DNA from: Spirodela intermedia
Lineage: Eukaryota; Streptophyta; Magnoliopsida; Alismatales; Araceae
DNA length: 64,000 nucleotides
Assembly (NCBI GenBank): GCA_902729315.2
Contig: LR746269.1
Coordinates: forward strand, 4,542,001 to 4,606,000
Direction: 5' to 3'
Below, piece after piece: positions 1 through 14,159 of this stretch (positions are counted from its first letter, which is position 1; each line of letters opens with the position of its first letter). Made by a program: the position numbers and the translations under genes. The notes under the pieces were generated by a model. The model worked only from the letters and a program-made list of their open reading frames with translations, had not been told where the DNA came from and ran no database searches.

Positions 1-3000
1 CGACTCAGAAGTCGTGAATGGAATATCATACCACGATCGCATGCCCTCATCCAACTTAATTACTCTTTGGAAGACTGTAATGTCGGCTGGGATAAGATTA
101 ACTGAAATATTGCCCACTTGTACGCGAATACCAACCATTGTCACATCAGGATTTAGATTTGACACGGTAATCTGGTATGACAATTAAAGAAGGTCAATAA
201 GTTAGAAACAGAAAGTTCATGCTAGCCAAGGGGAAGAAAACGGCATGATACAAGAAGCCATCTTAGAACGGATGAGAAAAACAAATTATGAAATAGTATC
301 GCAGAACCCCAGTCAAATACGTTGTGTACCTTGAATCCTGAAGGGCTGGGACTCTCCAAGAATCCATCTTCAGACTGAAGTCTTTGCTTGGCACCTTCAG
401 AATCATTATTTTTTATTGCATCTCCACTCAGCTTTATGTCACCTGTAATACAAATTGTTTTCTCGAAAAAATCCAGGGGAAAATCTGTGCTCATTCCAGC
501 ATGAACTTTACTATTTAATATACCAGCCCCTAACTTCTTAGCTTTGTCCAAGTTCAGATTTCCCGTGACATCAGTACTAACAGGAACATGAGAGTAAATC
601 TGGAGGCTGCCATCGTCTTGTAAAACAAGGCAATACGATTTGTCTTTCGATAAGGGCTTGTAAGCAGTGATCCCCACCAAAGGTAAAACTGGGCCTGATA
701 CGTATCTCATGTTCTGTGCGACTAATTCACAATCTCCAAATGATATACTCAAAGCAGCATTAGATTTGATGCTTGAGAAGCAAACAAAAACTCCATTGTC
801 AATAAGTAATTCTCTCCAATGATGCAGACCGGCTGGCCTAGTTTTGCCATCTTCCTCATCTTCATATATAGCTGACATCTCAGTAAATGACATTGCACTG
901 GCATCGAGCCGCCCTATCAATGTAGTTCCGTCTTGATAGGACAAGAAAAGCAACCTATGCACTGGAGAGAAATATAATGAGTGACCTTTGGGTTGCACAT
1001 CTCTGCCCTGGACACGGATAACCTCATTCAATGGTTTCGCTCCAACATCTCCTTCCACGGACAACTCTAGTCTGAATAAGGATCCAAGTTCTGCTAAAAC
1101 AAGAATACAAAGTCTTCCCATAGAAACTGTAACAATTGAAGCATCTACAATCACATCATCTGTTAAAGTAAAATAGTGGACAGGACTAATATTATCCTGC
1201 GATAGGTCATATATCTTGACAAACATGTTGGTAACGACCAACAGATGAACCTGCGAACCAGGAACCCAATCCACACGCCGAATATAGCCATGCTGCAAAG
1301 CAAGCTCAATAGCAAGACGATCGGTGACGTCACCACGTGAATTCAAAGTAAGAACCTGGCATTCCTCGTACCCTGCAACAGCTAGGTAATTTTCTACAAT
1401 GGGATTGAATAGGAGATGAACTATTTCAAATCGAACAATATTCCTTGAAACAGGCTTCACACTGCTCTTATCTGCTGATACTGGGGCTACAGCGGGCTGT
1501 CCAACTAGCTGGCTGGCATCAAAAATGGCAACTTTGTCTCCTTCTCCAACAGCAAGCCTACCTCGAGTGCTGATACTAAGCAGTGATTTTACAAGTGAAC
1601 CACTTACTAAGTGTGATTTAAGATCCCGTGAATTGGCATAGTCTGCCTTGATCTTCAGATCCAATGATCCACCCTTAAAAGCTTTCTTCAATTGAAAAAC
1701 ATCAGTATTGTAAGACACCACTTTATTATGACCCAATACTACCTTCTTCTCCTTCGAAAGGTTGGATTCACGCTTGCTGATCACTGCCGGGGCTAATTTA
1801 CTGCAAAGTCTAAGCACATGTTTCTCAGTATCAACATCTTCAAGAAGGGTAGGGAGAACTTCTAACATCTCTCGTGGAATAGAGAATTTGAATGAACTAT
1901 CAACATCTGCATGCACATCACCATCCAAATCCGAATCACTTTCTGGAGCCTGATCACCGTCTTCTGAGAATGGTAACAGAGATTTGAAGCTAGTACTGCT
2001 ACGAACTGTAGAATTACTGCCGCCAGCAAATTTTCTGGGCTTCAGACATTGACAACTGCTGCCCCTAACACCTCCTGCCCCACAATCACAGAAAAATCTG
2101 CTAGAACGAGAATATACAACACGGTGACCACGATGGCAAACCTTGGCACACACTGAACAGCATCCTTTAGAAACAGTTAAATCACATGTGTAACAAAAAT
2201 ACCAGTGCTGCTCCATAAAATTGCTGCCACTAGATGTAAAAGTGCATACCTGGGAAGCAAGTGCCCTCTCACTGTTACTATCATCCTCATCCTCCTTATC
2301 TACACTGGCCAACTCACCATCAGATGTTCCATCATCTTCATCTTCATCTCCAGATGTTGCATCACAATCGACATTTGTGGAATCTGTTTCTTGATTGCGT
2401 GGAAGAGCCAATGCCTCAGGATTCTTTCTACTAATCTGCCTCGAAACTAAAGATTCAACCCCAAAGCTACTACTGGAGGAAAGCTTTTCAGAAATTTTAT
2501 TAGTCACATTCTTACTGGCTCCAGAATCACCAAGAACAGCCCCAAGAAAACTAAAGAGAAACTTCAAATTTGGCAGCAAATCCTCACGTTCAGCTAATTT
2601 CTCAATCAGCAACAAGATCCTCTCCAAGAACTTTTTCGTTGGAGACTCCCCACCCAATAGTTGAACCAGAGAAGTGAAAAATGCTTTGGCAGTGTTGAGG
2701 TCATACAGTGTAAACGCATTCTCAAGAGACAAAAGCATTGCCTCAACAAATCGACTGCGAAGTTCCCTGGACATCATCTCACATGGTTGAGAGATTATAC
2801 ATGAAAGGAAATTCATGGTCGACTCCCTTAGAGCTGCAGAACTTTCTCTTGATATAACACCCCCAGGGGATTCCACGCAGTATCCAAGGAGTCTCTTTTC
2901 CAACCACAGGGACATACTTGACAAGTCAATTTCAAGCAACCTCTTTTGTAGTGCCTCTTTGAACCCAGGATAAAGAGAAGTGCCAGTCAGAAGATCGACC

Positions 3001-6000
3001 AAGAAACTCAGAACTTTCAGGTTGACGGTTTCAGAAGAACATTTCTCCAGTGCATTAAATAAAATAAAAAAATTAAAACATTTTCCCTCAATATATTTCT
3101 CCACTGCTTTAAAGGCATTTTGTCCGGTGCCAAGAAAAAAATTGAAAACATCAGCTTTGGACTGATCTCTCCTGAGGCACTCTGCTTTGTCGAGAGCTGC
3201 TATAATCAATGTTTCATGTATAGAAGCATCAGTGACATCATGACAATTTAATTCTGAAAGAAAGCCCAAGATGTGCTTCAGTTCATACAGAGAACTGTAG
3301 TCCAAGCTCCCATCCAAGCTTGGAGCAATACTACCATAAATAGAATCACATTTTCCATGAATACTGCGAAAAATAACGTCCGACTTTATGGTCATTATGG
3401 ACTCGAGAATTTCATGAATCATATTTCCATCAAAATGAGTATCTCCAATAAAAGATTTTATTTTAAGTAACCCATCAACAGTATATATGATGTCTCTCAC
3501 TGTAAGGATACATGAGAAAAGTAACCCACTGGAAATATTTGAATGTGATGGAAAACCATGCAACAAGCATCTATAAAGTACTCTTGCAGTTATCCCTGTG
3601 TTTTCCATGATAGCGACCTCGTCAAGCTTTGATAAAAGGCAAAACATAGAGTTCATCTGGAAATTTTTGGAACTACACTTCTCAAGTATATCATTTTGTC
3701 CGCGTCCAACAACTAACACATTTTTAAATAGCAATAGACTAGAAAATCCATCACGATGGTCTCGTTTACCATCAAGGACATAAAGAAAGGCTTCTTGAAA
3801 AATCTGCAACTGTTGCTTTAAACAAGACAACAAAAAATTTAACAGCCATCCAAGTTTACCCGACTCAGTTAGTGATATAACTGTGCCTTCAGCAGCATTC
3901 AAGAACTTACAGTCCTTTGTGCTGTTTTCAATCCAGAAGGAGTCAATCCCAGAAAGGTCATTTCTAACAGAGTACATCCAAACGCCAGCATGAAGCACAG
4001 AAAGCACGAGAGACAACCATGACCCATTTCTTAGAAAATCCCAGCCTTGATCTAGATTACAATCCAGTACCTGTGCAGAGTGCAGCTGCTGCAGGACTTG
4101 CATTACTACTGCTGATGGATTGGTACCCTCAGATGTAATTGCATTATGGTTTAACAAAAAATTACCAAAATTGAGGAAAGATTCTGGCATTGATGACAAC
4201 TGAATCTCAGAGTCGCTTTTCAACTGAAACTGACTGCAAAAGGAACCAACACACAGCCAAGTATCCCAGCAGAGCATAAATAGATATCTTTCAAGCAAGA
4301 GATCTTCTACAGCTTCAGCTTTTCTACTACCCCAGAATCTCAGGATCCAAGAAAAGGTGGCAAACATATCATTACAATCAAGACTCAATAGCTGGAAATC
4401 ATCATTATCTCTACAGAGTGAAGCAGGGAGTTGGAATGCAGCTACATCAATTAGATGAGGAAGCAAGGAATTTACAACCGGTAGCTCACTGACATGATCT
4501 CCCAAAATCTTTCCTGTTTCTATTGATACCCAGGAAGAATAGCTTTCAATGGAATTATGGGAAAAACATGACCTAGAGGATGACTCTCTCAATTTTGATC
4601 TCAACCTCAAAAGCAACCATGAAGGACATGTAGCTGGATGCAAAACCAAATGACGTAGAAGCAGAATGAGTCTGGACACTAACAATGCCCAGCAAGAGAG
4701 TTGTTTTGTGCTACATCCTTCTGGAGGACTATTTACCTCCCTGAGAGAAAGTAGCACAAAACTTGCAAGAGCAGATTTCTCAACCTCATTAGACAAGTGG
4801 AAAGCCATCAGAAGTATTTCTATGTGGAAAATATTAGGCAGAGTTCCAAAGAGTTCAGTGAGTTCAGGGCATCCACTGAAGATTTCTTTTGTTCTCTCAA
4901 TGATATAGTTGCCATACGCCTTGTATATGTTGGTCGCTAGATGGCTTCCACTCAATCCTGCTGTGGAAATAAGAGCATGCGCGAGCAAGGCAAGGGTGTA
5001 GTCATTGTACATATATTTGCCATTGTTCACCATCAGTATCTGGTCCACAAGGTGCTCTTCAAGAGAAGTGGACAAAACATGATGCACTAGAAGATTATGC
5101 AGCAGCTCAAAGCAAACTTCATTAGCATGACCAAGAGTTCCTTGAGATGTGGAAGCACCACTAATATTAGCAGGCCTGTCATCAGGATAGGTTTGGCAGA
5201 GAAGCATTGAAAGTAAGTTGTCGATATGATGGTCGCTGAACTTTTTGCAGGCGTCAGAGAAAATTGTATAATTCCAATCCGGAGAGAAGATACACAATTT
5301 CAAGAAGTTCAGTAGTTCAATTGCTGCTGCTATGACAGGCACATGAAGACTACTGGAGAACCCAGCTGCAATAATAGGCAGTTGATCATGCCCATCTGAT
5401 GATCCCACAGGTCGAGAAGCTTCAGAAAAAAGATCTCCAAAAATGGCCTCCTCCTCATGACTTGTTGTGCTGTCCAGGTCAGAAACAATAGACTTCGCAC
5501 AAGTTAGACGCATTATATCAGTCTTAATCCTGGAACGTACTCCTTCGGAATGAAGGAAATAAACCAGGTGCACAAAGTCATCCACCCACTCTCTTGATGA
5601 CGGGAATATTATTCTCAGATGTTCTTCAGTTGTGTAGCTCCGAAGCAGAGACACCTCAGAATTAACATGGCATGAGAAAATATGAGACTCACAGCTAGAT
5701 AAAGAGTCTGGCATTTGAACATTAACCTTCTTTGTGTCAAGCAACTGTGATTTCTGATTCTTAATCTCCCCTATGAGCTTCAGCAGGTGCATCACAACCT
5801 GAGGGAAGTAAGCTACTGGGGGCCTCAGAGAGGAGCCTGAACTGTTATACCTCCATAAACCGGAATCTAAGGCACCCAAAATTGAAGCAGCCATACTCGT
5901 CCGAACATTGTGATACACTACATTGTCACAAAAAGCAATTTGAACAAATTGAAGAAATTCTTCTAGCAGATTCAATAAGAGACTCCAAAAACTATTCTGC

Positions 6001-9000
6001 GCAGTGCTTGATTCACACTCGGAAAGTTCTGACTCCAGTTTAAACAGATTTGGCAGGCCATCAGCAATGCACGCAACTATACAGAGCAAGTCCGCATCAA
6101 AACCAACTAGGGGAATATCCTTCGTAAGATTAATCAACAATTTGAGGACCCTTAAACTTAAGGACAATTTCAAACAAAAAGTAACATCTTCTGCCTGCTG
6201 TTTGCAAGTACTTGAAGGCAGAAACCATTCCTTCGAAAGCATGAGGAGGCGAGATAAGCATTTTACATGAGAAACTGCCCAGTACTGAGATAAAGAAAAA
6301 ACACTATTGAACGATTTGGGAAATGACTGTTCAGTAAACCCTGTAAAGCAATCCGAAGTCAGGACCATCAAGACGCTATCCCTTGGATTCTGGCTCTTCA
6401 AGCAGTCAACACCTAACTCAAATGTAAGACAACTCCAAGCGTCAGGAAAATACAGTTCGAATGTAAAGTAGAATGTAGTTCTAGGGGACAATGGAGTACC
6501 AATACCTCGAAAATTATATTTGGGGTAGTCATCTAGTTCCATAAAATCCAGGTCAACAGAAGTAATAGGCAATGATTCTTCAATAGTATCACCAGGATGT
6601 TTACATGCTTCAAAATCCTTCATCTTTCCTTCAACTAATGCTATCTCTAATACTTCTATGAGGGCATTCTGCCAAATCAAAGTAGTAAAAATAAATCAGA
6701 AGTCAAAAACGAAGTTCAAGAAAAATGACTAGTTAAAATTATAGTGTGTGTAGTGGAACGAAGTTGCAATGGATATTATTTCCTTGAGAACATTTTAAAT
6801 TAGAAGGATCCGATTCTCAAATGATAAATTTAAAAATATTAGCAAGGAGCTCGAACATAATTACATTAGATCAGATATCCAGAGACTAAAGGAAAACTTC
6901 GAAACGTGAAGAACCAAATAATGAGATGTGCGGATAAATGAAGGAGAGATATGAGAAGGTGGAATGGAACGGCATATAGTTGCCTAAGATTTCCCTTCTT
7001 TTGTAGTTATTGGCTTTCACCCAGATGTTCCTGGCATACTGAAGGCTGCTACAAGTCTGTTTCCTAGAATACTATAAAAAATGGGGTCATCAGCCCCACA
7101 AAAAATAAAACGGAAGAAGGAACTTTACGAAAATCTGATCAGCCCTGTTACACACACTAGACTTAAATGGGTTTACTGTTATTGAGGAGAGGGCAGGTGA
7201 TGCCAATTATAGTGTGAGATTGGAGAATCACTCATTTTATCCCGGACCCCTCCTAAAATGTGCTTCCACCTCAAGAAATAAAAGCTGATACTTCGTTAAA
7301 TAAGCATGGAAACAACAACTGAGGTTCATTCCAAGATATTTTCAGTATTTGGAACCAAAGAATGCTGGACCAGACAGGCTAAATGATTATAGGATCATTA
7401 TCCTTCTGAATGGAGAGATCATCACAGCCATTCAGGAGCGAGAGTTGTCAAAGGTGCTCACTTTTATTAGTTGTAGACTAAGAGAACGGTGGATTACAAA
7501 CATTTTTATTGAGAAAATTTTTAATCTGTCACATTACGCAGATTGGCACAAGCATAGTCTACAGCATCCTAGAGTACATGAACATCTGTATTCTATTTTT
7601 AGAGTTTAAAAAAATATCTACAATCAATTCTGGATTTTCCAAGAACTTCAAATCTTAAAAAAAAATCATAAAAAATAGAAACAACTAATCACACTCTCTT
7701 TCTCTTGGAAAGATGGATGCAAAGACAAAAGAGTAATCTCTCTCAAATTCGGAGAGTATTTTGTAAAAGACAAAGAGAGAACGCTGTCCATTTTTCAATA
7801 TTGAAATTTCCATAAAGATCTGTCGGCGATATGGCCAGGCAGGGATAGGCAAGATAAGCATGCACTTCAGGTAAACATCACAGTGACAAAGCGTAAAAAA
7901 GTAGGAGCACATGGAATGCAGCTCCTAGGTCTCCATTGCAGTTTTCTGGTACATGGAAAAAAAACTGCGAGAACTTAGAGATTGTAAGATCATCTTTGGC
8001 CTTAAAAGTGAAAAACTGCAGAATATCAGGTTTGGGAAAGGGAGTAGTATGCACTCTCCAATAAATTTACGGGATTAGCTATCCAGAGGACTTTAAAATG
8101 AAAAATAGCAGTCCTCAGCTTCTGGAGGACACGAGGTGGTTATATGAGTTCTTCACGAATGAGATAGAAAAGATGAGCAAGTACACAGATCTACAAGTGA
8201 CAAGTTACATTAATGGTCTTTTTCTGAGAGCTTTTCTGATTTCATATCCTGTTTTACCACGTTGTTGGATTTTAGTTGCTCTGTAGTCGGTATGGCTGGT
8301 TTTCATAGTCCTACTGTATAGTCAAGATGGCTCAGAATCCATGAAGAACCCAACTCCGTCAAAAGCAAGGAACAAACCCTAACTTGTAAAAATTCAAAGA
8401 CCAATCTTCTCACTACTTTTACAATCTTGTGTGTTTTCCTTTCCAATGACTCTTACAACAAGAGGTTTCAGAAGACCCATAAAAAACCCCTTTATTTAGT
8501 TACAACGGTGACCTTTCACCGTAAACTTTACAATGAAACAAAAATGTATGATAGAAGCCAACATTGTCCTTGCTCATAACTAATCTAGCGATTGTTGAAG
8601 CAATTCTAGATTATGACAAGCACTGGCCAGTCAAAGGTACCCATTATGGAGAATGTAATGCAAGGATGCGATCAAACAACATTCCAGGATATATCATGAA
8701 TGGCAGTTTGAAAAGTTGGGGTATGGTTTAAAGCCAAAGCTGGCACACTTCCATCTTTGGCATTGTCATGAAATAAGCATTACCAATAAACAAAAACCTC
8801 GCCCTGCTGAGATATCATTTTGATAGAATGGCCACAAATGAAATTTTACAGTAAGGGTGATAATGAAAAAGTATGATCGTGTAAAATAGTAATCCACAAC
8901 TTTGAATAACTAAAAAAAGGAATTCATATACAAACATAAAGCGAATCGCAAATCATTAATACTCAACAGTAGTAAAAATCCAAATAAGCACAAAAAACAA

Positions 9001-10218
9001 TGAGCATGAACAAAGGATTAAGAAATGGATACTCCTATTTGCTCAAAACTCCTTATTGAAGAAATGAAGTAGGAATGCCAGTATAATCATATATTTGGCT
9101 GCTGCAAATGTAGACTCATCATGAGATATGTTCAGAGATATATTCCTAAATATATCTTCTTTCCATGATATTTACACTTTCCAGTGCTTAGGGCTGTTAG
9201 AAACTTTTTAGGAAGTTTTATTTTTCTAGTACCATGTCTTCACTCCGTTTTTTTTTTAAAGCCCTTCCTATGCGTGCTTAATTTTTAGGCCTTATAGATA
9301 TTGCAAGACCTATATAAAGATAGTACGAGAGAAACTCTCCCAGAGCTATATATACTGTAAAAGTTGCATTCGGTTATAAATGTGAAGAATAAGAAGTTCT
9401 CATCAGTCAACAGCAGTAAAAATCAAAATAAGCACCAAAAACGATATATTTGTTCAAAGGATTGAGAAATTGATATTCCTAACAGCTCAAGACTACGTAT
9501 GCATGAAATGAAGCAGGAATTTCCGAATAATCATCACTTTGGATGCTGCAAACGTACAATGCGATGTCTTCTAAAATAATTGACGCATTTGATAATACTA
9601 GACGAAAAAATTAAAGGCAGACATAATACCTATGAAGCAGCATATTTGGGTAAGCAAAAGGTTGATCAGTAAATACGAAAATAAATGCCATCAAACAATC
9701 AGCTGATACCTCAATACTTGGAAACATATTTTGTACACATTTAAAGGTTAAAACGCGAACCTGCAAACTAAAATTATCGCTCTCGAACGTTGATTTCTCC
9801 AACAAGCATGTACATAGCTCAATAGAATCCCCGAGAATCGCTAGCACCACTGGCTCGGCGTTCTCAACTGACCACAAATGCCACGAAAGGTAAAAAATAA
9901 AAAAAAATAATGTAAGCACGGAACCAAACTGGCATCGCAATACTAAACGAGACGGAACGGAAGCGCATCCCCACCAGGAGTGGAGAGACTGGCGGCGATG
10001 ATCGGCCTGGCAACCGACACCGTGGCCTCGATCTGCTGTCGGCTCCAGCTCTCGACCCCCAGCCTCCCACCCTCGCCGACCTCGATCCCGCTCCGGAGGA
10101 CGCGAAGGAAGTTCCGCAGTCCCTTTCGGGCGGAATCCGACCGGAGCTTCTGGGCGACCAGCATCGGGGTCCTCTTCTCGTCGCGCAGAATCTGCAGCAG
10201 CTGGGAGATCCCCGCCAT
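1..10218 (-). CDS. BIG: BIG (calossin/Pushover-like UBR-box protein), N-terminal part
   Basis: Giant UBR4/Pushover-family protein; in Arabidopsis BIG is needed for polar auxin transport and other signalling. Exons, 5' to 3' on the minus strand: 10218-9975, 9867-9761, 6668-330 and 171 to beyond base 1. All borders are GT/AG and the frame stays open, giving residues 1-2287 of a protein that is usually about 5,000 long; the rest lies left of the window. The start is ATG at 10218 (MAGISQLLQIL). The third exon is 6.3 kb. An acidic Ser/Asp/Glu linker precedes a complete Cys/His-rich UBR box at about residues 1592-1655 (HWYFCYTCDL, then FCDCGAG). A region after it (about 1,750-2,050) reads as a beta-propeller-like segment. 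The last visible exon continues with a domain conserved in BIG (MVGIRVQVGN, MRSWYDIPF). Identification is firm; exons outside the window are unseen. Confidence 0.95.
6669..9760 (-). other. BIG intron 2 (3.1 kb)
   Basis: This A+T-rich intron separates the short second coding exon from the 6.3-kb third exon. The donor after the Gln codon at 9761 and the acceptor before 6668 join in phase 0. Short reading frames inside it look random. The only structure seen is a diverged direct duplication near the 5' end. Confidence 0.85.
8962..9557. repeat. Diverged direct duplication inside BIG intron 2
   Basis: About 153 bp at 8962-9114 recurs at 9405-9557, a shift of 443 bp. Both copies share a 'tcaacagYagtaaaaatc' start, an 'acaaaggattRagaaatKgata' middle in degenerate form, and end near 'gctgcaaaYgta'. 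The DNA between them is unrelated. This is an old segmental duplication or two remnants of one unknown repeat. Confidence 0.7.
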
Positions 10219-11169
10219 GATGCCCGGCGGAACTCCGGCCCCCAGCGGGGGTAAGGGGGGTGAAGAATTCTCTTGGAGAGGGTTTAATGTGCCTCCAGAA
10301 GAGGTCTCTCGGAGCTCTAGAAGCCCCAATGCCCGGAAGAAGGGGAAGGGAGAGAGAGAGTAGAGGGAGAAAAAGAAGAGAAAGAAAAAGCCGATCAGAG
10401 ATAGATCCTAGTTGCTTATATAAAGTAGGCATCCATGGCGGTTCTCCCCTGGTCAGGTCGAGCCGGTGGTCGTGGCTGCTGTGTGGGGCCCGCGGGAAGG
10501 CACCGCCTACTCCAAAGTATTCGAAGGAGTAGAGAGAGAGAGAGAGAGAGGGGGTACGTGGTCGTCGCCCACGACCCAATATTGCTTATGCTTCAAGAAC
10601 AGCGATTCGTATAATCGGCCGATTCGGAGCCGAGCCGAGCCGACCCCCCGAACGCACGCACAGTATTTTAATATTTGACTAAATTATTTGGCTTTCATCG
10701 ACGGCAAAATCAGCCGAAATACTAATAACCTGTTTTTCCGCTTCAAATACTCCTCTCTCTCTCTCTCTCCAGCCAATATCTGCAAAGATTATGAGAGGGA
10801 AAAGGGAGAAGAGGGCATTGGCCCTTGGGAGAAAAGGGAGAAAGGCTCCTCACATACCCGTTGAAAGATTGCAGCTAGAGAGACAGAGAGAGGAAACAGG
10901 CTGGAGAGCAGAACCCGCAACAGGAGGAAGTCTCCGAACATGAATATCGATAAAAATAGCTACTTACATGCCTTAGAAACACACACGCACACACCCCGCC
11001 GCATCAGACTGCACAAGTTGAAGGGCGGGGTCGCTTCAGAAATCTACACCACACTCAAGAACCCTAATTCCGCAGAGAAAGAGAGAGTGAGAGAGAGAGA
11101 GAGTATACAGCAACAAGAGAGAGAAGACGGCAGACCAGAAGAATGATGGGTAGGATGAGCGAGCTCGGC
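10219..11169 (-). promoter_or_regulatory. BIG upstream region / 5' leader
   Basis: This is the interval between the BIG start codon and the stop of the gar2-like gene on the same strand. It is G+C-rich near 10.2-10.6 kb and has GA tracts at about 10531-10550 and 11071-11104. Read on the minus strand, a telo-box-like TTAGGGTT sits near 11,065. Long frames here contain low-complexity Arg/Ser/Pro and are not believed. The exact transcription start is not visible. Confidence 0.55.
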
Positions 11170-14159
11170 TCAGGACCTACAGCAGAAGAACCCCGATCCC
11201 CACCCCCGACGCCGCCTGAACCGCCCCCCCTCCACCATCTTTATCGGGCTGCTGTTCCACTCGGATTGCAGTCTGCTCTCCAAAACATAACACAATAGAT
11301 CGACTTATTTCCATAAAAAAAGAAACTATAATAAAATGAGTATCGTTAGTCTGTGCGATGATAAATCCATACATGATGAAAGTTAAATCGTTTGAATGAT
11401 CAACTTATGATATGTTTACCATACAGAAATTAGTTGTTCAAGAACAAGAACAAGAAGAAAAAATGGGTTGGGGATTCTGAATTCATCAAATGGACAGAAT
11501 CAGATCGAACTCGTAGAAATAATGAAAACCCCGCTTCAGGATTGCCAAGAACCTTGCGACGATGGAGAAGAGAAAGAGAGCAGAACTCGATCAGAGGACA
11601 AGAAAGCGAAGAAATGGGGAGGAGGGGGGGTTTATATTTGCTTACACGGGAAACGCGAAGGAGCGGGTGCTTGTGGTGCTGCTGTCCGAACGTAGGGAGA
11701 CGCTTCCGGAGTATTGTAGATGTCCCGAGTACATTCGACCTGATAAAAAGGAAGGCCCCAGAAGGTTCGAGTCTCCATTACCGCGATAAAATGAAGGCCG
11801 AGATGCGACCATCGGAGCGTTGACATTCTTGTTCTGTGTTTCAGAGGAAGGGAAACCAGACGGCTGGATCTCAGAGCTCCCACCCAGACTTTCCTTCTCG
11901 GGAACTGCGGCGTCAAATGCTTCCGTTTTTACTCCTGAATCGGCCTCGTTCTCGTCTTTAATATCCTCAGAGGTGGTAATGGAGGTTGATGGCTCGGGCT
12001 TTTCTGATGCACCCTGCGACATTGGAGTTGATGTGCCATCTCATTATAGAAAAGATGTGATGGGTACATAAAAGATATGCATTCAAAACTAAGAGAGCGA
12101 GATCGTTGGGTGGTAAGTGGATGGAACCAGTCATTCATGGATCTGGTCTCAAAGGATTACCAGCTAAGAAAATATTTTTACAGGCAGCCAAAGGTTTCCG
12201 TTCTAATCACTTCTCAGCAATTAATGGTCTGAGATTGTATTTCAACACAACCTAGAATGTTGTCAGCCTTCCCACAAGATCTAGATGATCTCAAATAAAA
12301 GGCTAAAAATGATACTGATTCTCAACAAATGATAGGAAAACCATGAGCTTTCGATCAGGCCTGCAAATTGATTGAAAGAAACCGCGCAGGAGGGTACCTC
12401 GATAGCTCGATCGGCGCTGCTAGATGGCGGCCTGACACCGTCTTGGTCAGGACATTGTGATGAATCCGAGTCACCCTGTATGGATCGCGGCTTCCCAGAT
12501 TGGGAATCAAAAGTCTGCGGTTGACCGGCGACCAACTCGGTTTGGCCAAGATTGGATTCAGAACTGGGCATATGAGCGTGACTTTGCTCCGTATCTGGTT
12601 CTTGCTGAGGGAGCAGCTCATTGGTCTTTGGTGAGCGTAGAATCTCAGATGAATATAGAGGTGCCCCATAGGGGCCACTATCTTTTTTATCTTCTGCCAA
12701 TAACTCAGCTAAAGAATATCTTCTGCCACTTCTACGAGGACTCTGACGACTGACAGGTTCCACTGGTGGAGACAACATCCCACCAATGTTCTTCTCATGA
12801 GGCTCAACGGAGGCGATCTCCACCGAACTGTGCTTGGGATCTTCCCCGCCGGGATCTGAAACATGGTGCTCATCTTGGGTTGACTGCTGGCCATCTGAAC
12901 TGTCAACTGTTCCAGACATGTCTTCACCTTCTTCTGGCAAGTCTCCAGAGGAAGTATGATCGGTATCTTCCCCACTGAGATCCAGATGAAGCTGTTCGCT
13001 AAGACTTGCTAATTTCAGGCTGTTCAATTCAAAGTCGTTGCTGCTCTTCACATATTTTTTTACCTCATTTTCTGACAATGCCCCGTCAAGGGAATGCAAC
13101 CCTTCATCGACACAAATATCCTTGACGATGTCGTATGATCCCTCCTTGTAACACAAAATCATCTTGGGCTGTTCGACATCTCTGACCACCTTGTTCATGT
13201 AAAACTCGGTTTCTCGCCTAACTACTTCATTCTCTGGTAGGCAAAGAGGAACTGGGTCTAGTTTATACCCATTTTGCTTGCAATCGGTGGAGTCCAAATC
13301 TGCTCCAACGTATTCCCCTGCTTTATCTCTCAAGATCGATCGATCCAGGACCTGCTCGAGGGACATAAAACTCACTACCCCTCTCTTATTTACCTCGTCA
13401 TCAGCGTTCACTCCCGAAGTCAAATGGCGGTCATTATATCCACCGTCTTTCGTCAGATCTTCATGATCTTGAAAGGGCAGCGGCTTGACAGGCTCACCAG
13501 CTGCAGAGACAAGATTTAAAACTTGAGAAAGACTTAAGAAGACATCTGCGCTGCGTAGTGACAAAAAAGCAGAGTAAAAATGTAGATACTAAAAGGAAAG
13601 AAACTGAAGTAAGGAGAGGGGAAATATTTTTTAATTCTAAATAATAAAAAATAATCAGTAAGGAACGAACTCTGCAGATCTAAACAAAAGCTTACCCAGA
13701 TGCATACTCTAAATATAACCTCTTATTCAACAACCATGCACTTGTTTTTATTGGAAGGGGAGGCTCGAATCGTTCCACAAGCCTGGTCACAGAGTAGAGG
13801 GGAATCTGCAGAAGAAATTTCATGGGCTTAGTGTAAACAAAGAACAAGCAGCTGAATAATCCAGCAAAATATGAGTGCAGCTGTGAGCAACTGTTTACAC
13901 AGAGAATGGGGACGAGAAGAGAGGAAGCTGAATATCTATCTCACGACAGTGAAAACAGATTCCAAATAGCGATGCTGGGCTCATACATCAAAACGCGGAT
14001 AAAGATTACCAAAAATATGATGGCAGGACAAAAATATGAGAACATAAGTCGAACATTCGAGCAAACCCGAGAGATGATGGAAGGTATAGACCTCTGTTAC
14101 CTACTGAGAAGGGTAGGAACCTCATATACCTGGGCAGGAATCTCCCCCATGCTGAGCAT
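11170..14159 (-). CDS. gar2-like protein (18S pre-ribosomal assembly protein gar2-related), function unknown
   Basis: Five coding exons on the minus strand: 14159-14130, 13805-13696, 13550-12398, 12013-11646 and 11272-11170. They join in phases 0, 2, 0 and 2 and give 587 aa. The N-terminus holds RLVERFEPPLP and an LSLSQVLNLV stretch; the long middle is acidic and Ser-rich with a RRYSLAELLAED motif; the C-terminus has SLRSDSSTTSTRSFAFP, split by the last intron from LQSEWNSSPIKM and a basic end RRRRGWGSGFFCC. That C-terminal signature is the hallmark of the plant family annotated as gar2-related (Arabidopsis At2g03810 type). The name comes from weak yeast similarity; no RNA-binding domain is visible, so the role is unproven. 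The start is the least certain part: ATG at 14159 or the in-frame ATG at 14150 could be used, and short upstream ATGs lie in the leader. Confidence 0.8.

Noticed and set aside
222-329. Extension of the BIG exon past 330 to a stop near 222
   Set aside because: A GT donor at 329-328 follows the conserved SGFK, and BIG similarity resumes at 171. The extra residues are intron.
6669-6680. BIG exon 3 beginning at 6680
   Set aside because: No ATG is there; CAG at 6671-6669 is the acceptor and the preceding exons carry the real N-terminus.
7349-8286. Short frames inside BIG intron 2
   Set aside because: No domain, no splice logic, and composition like the surrounding intron.
11434-11916. Overlapping 75-129 codon frames on the plus strand
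   Set aside because: They lie antisense to the last gar2-like exons and its intron and show no independent similarity.
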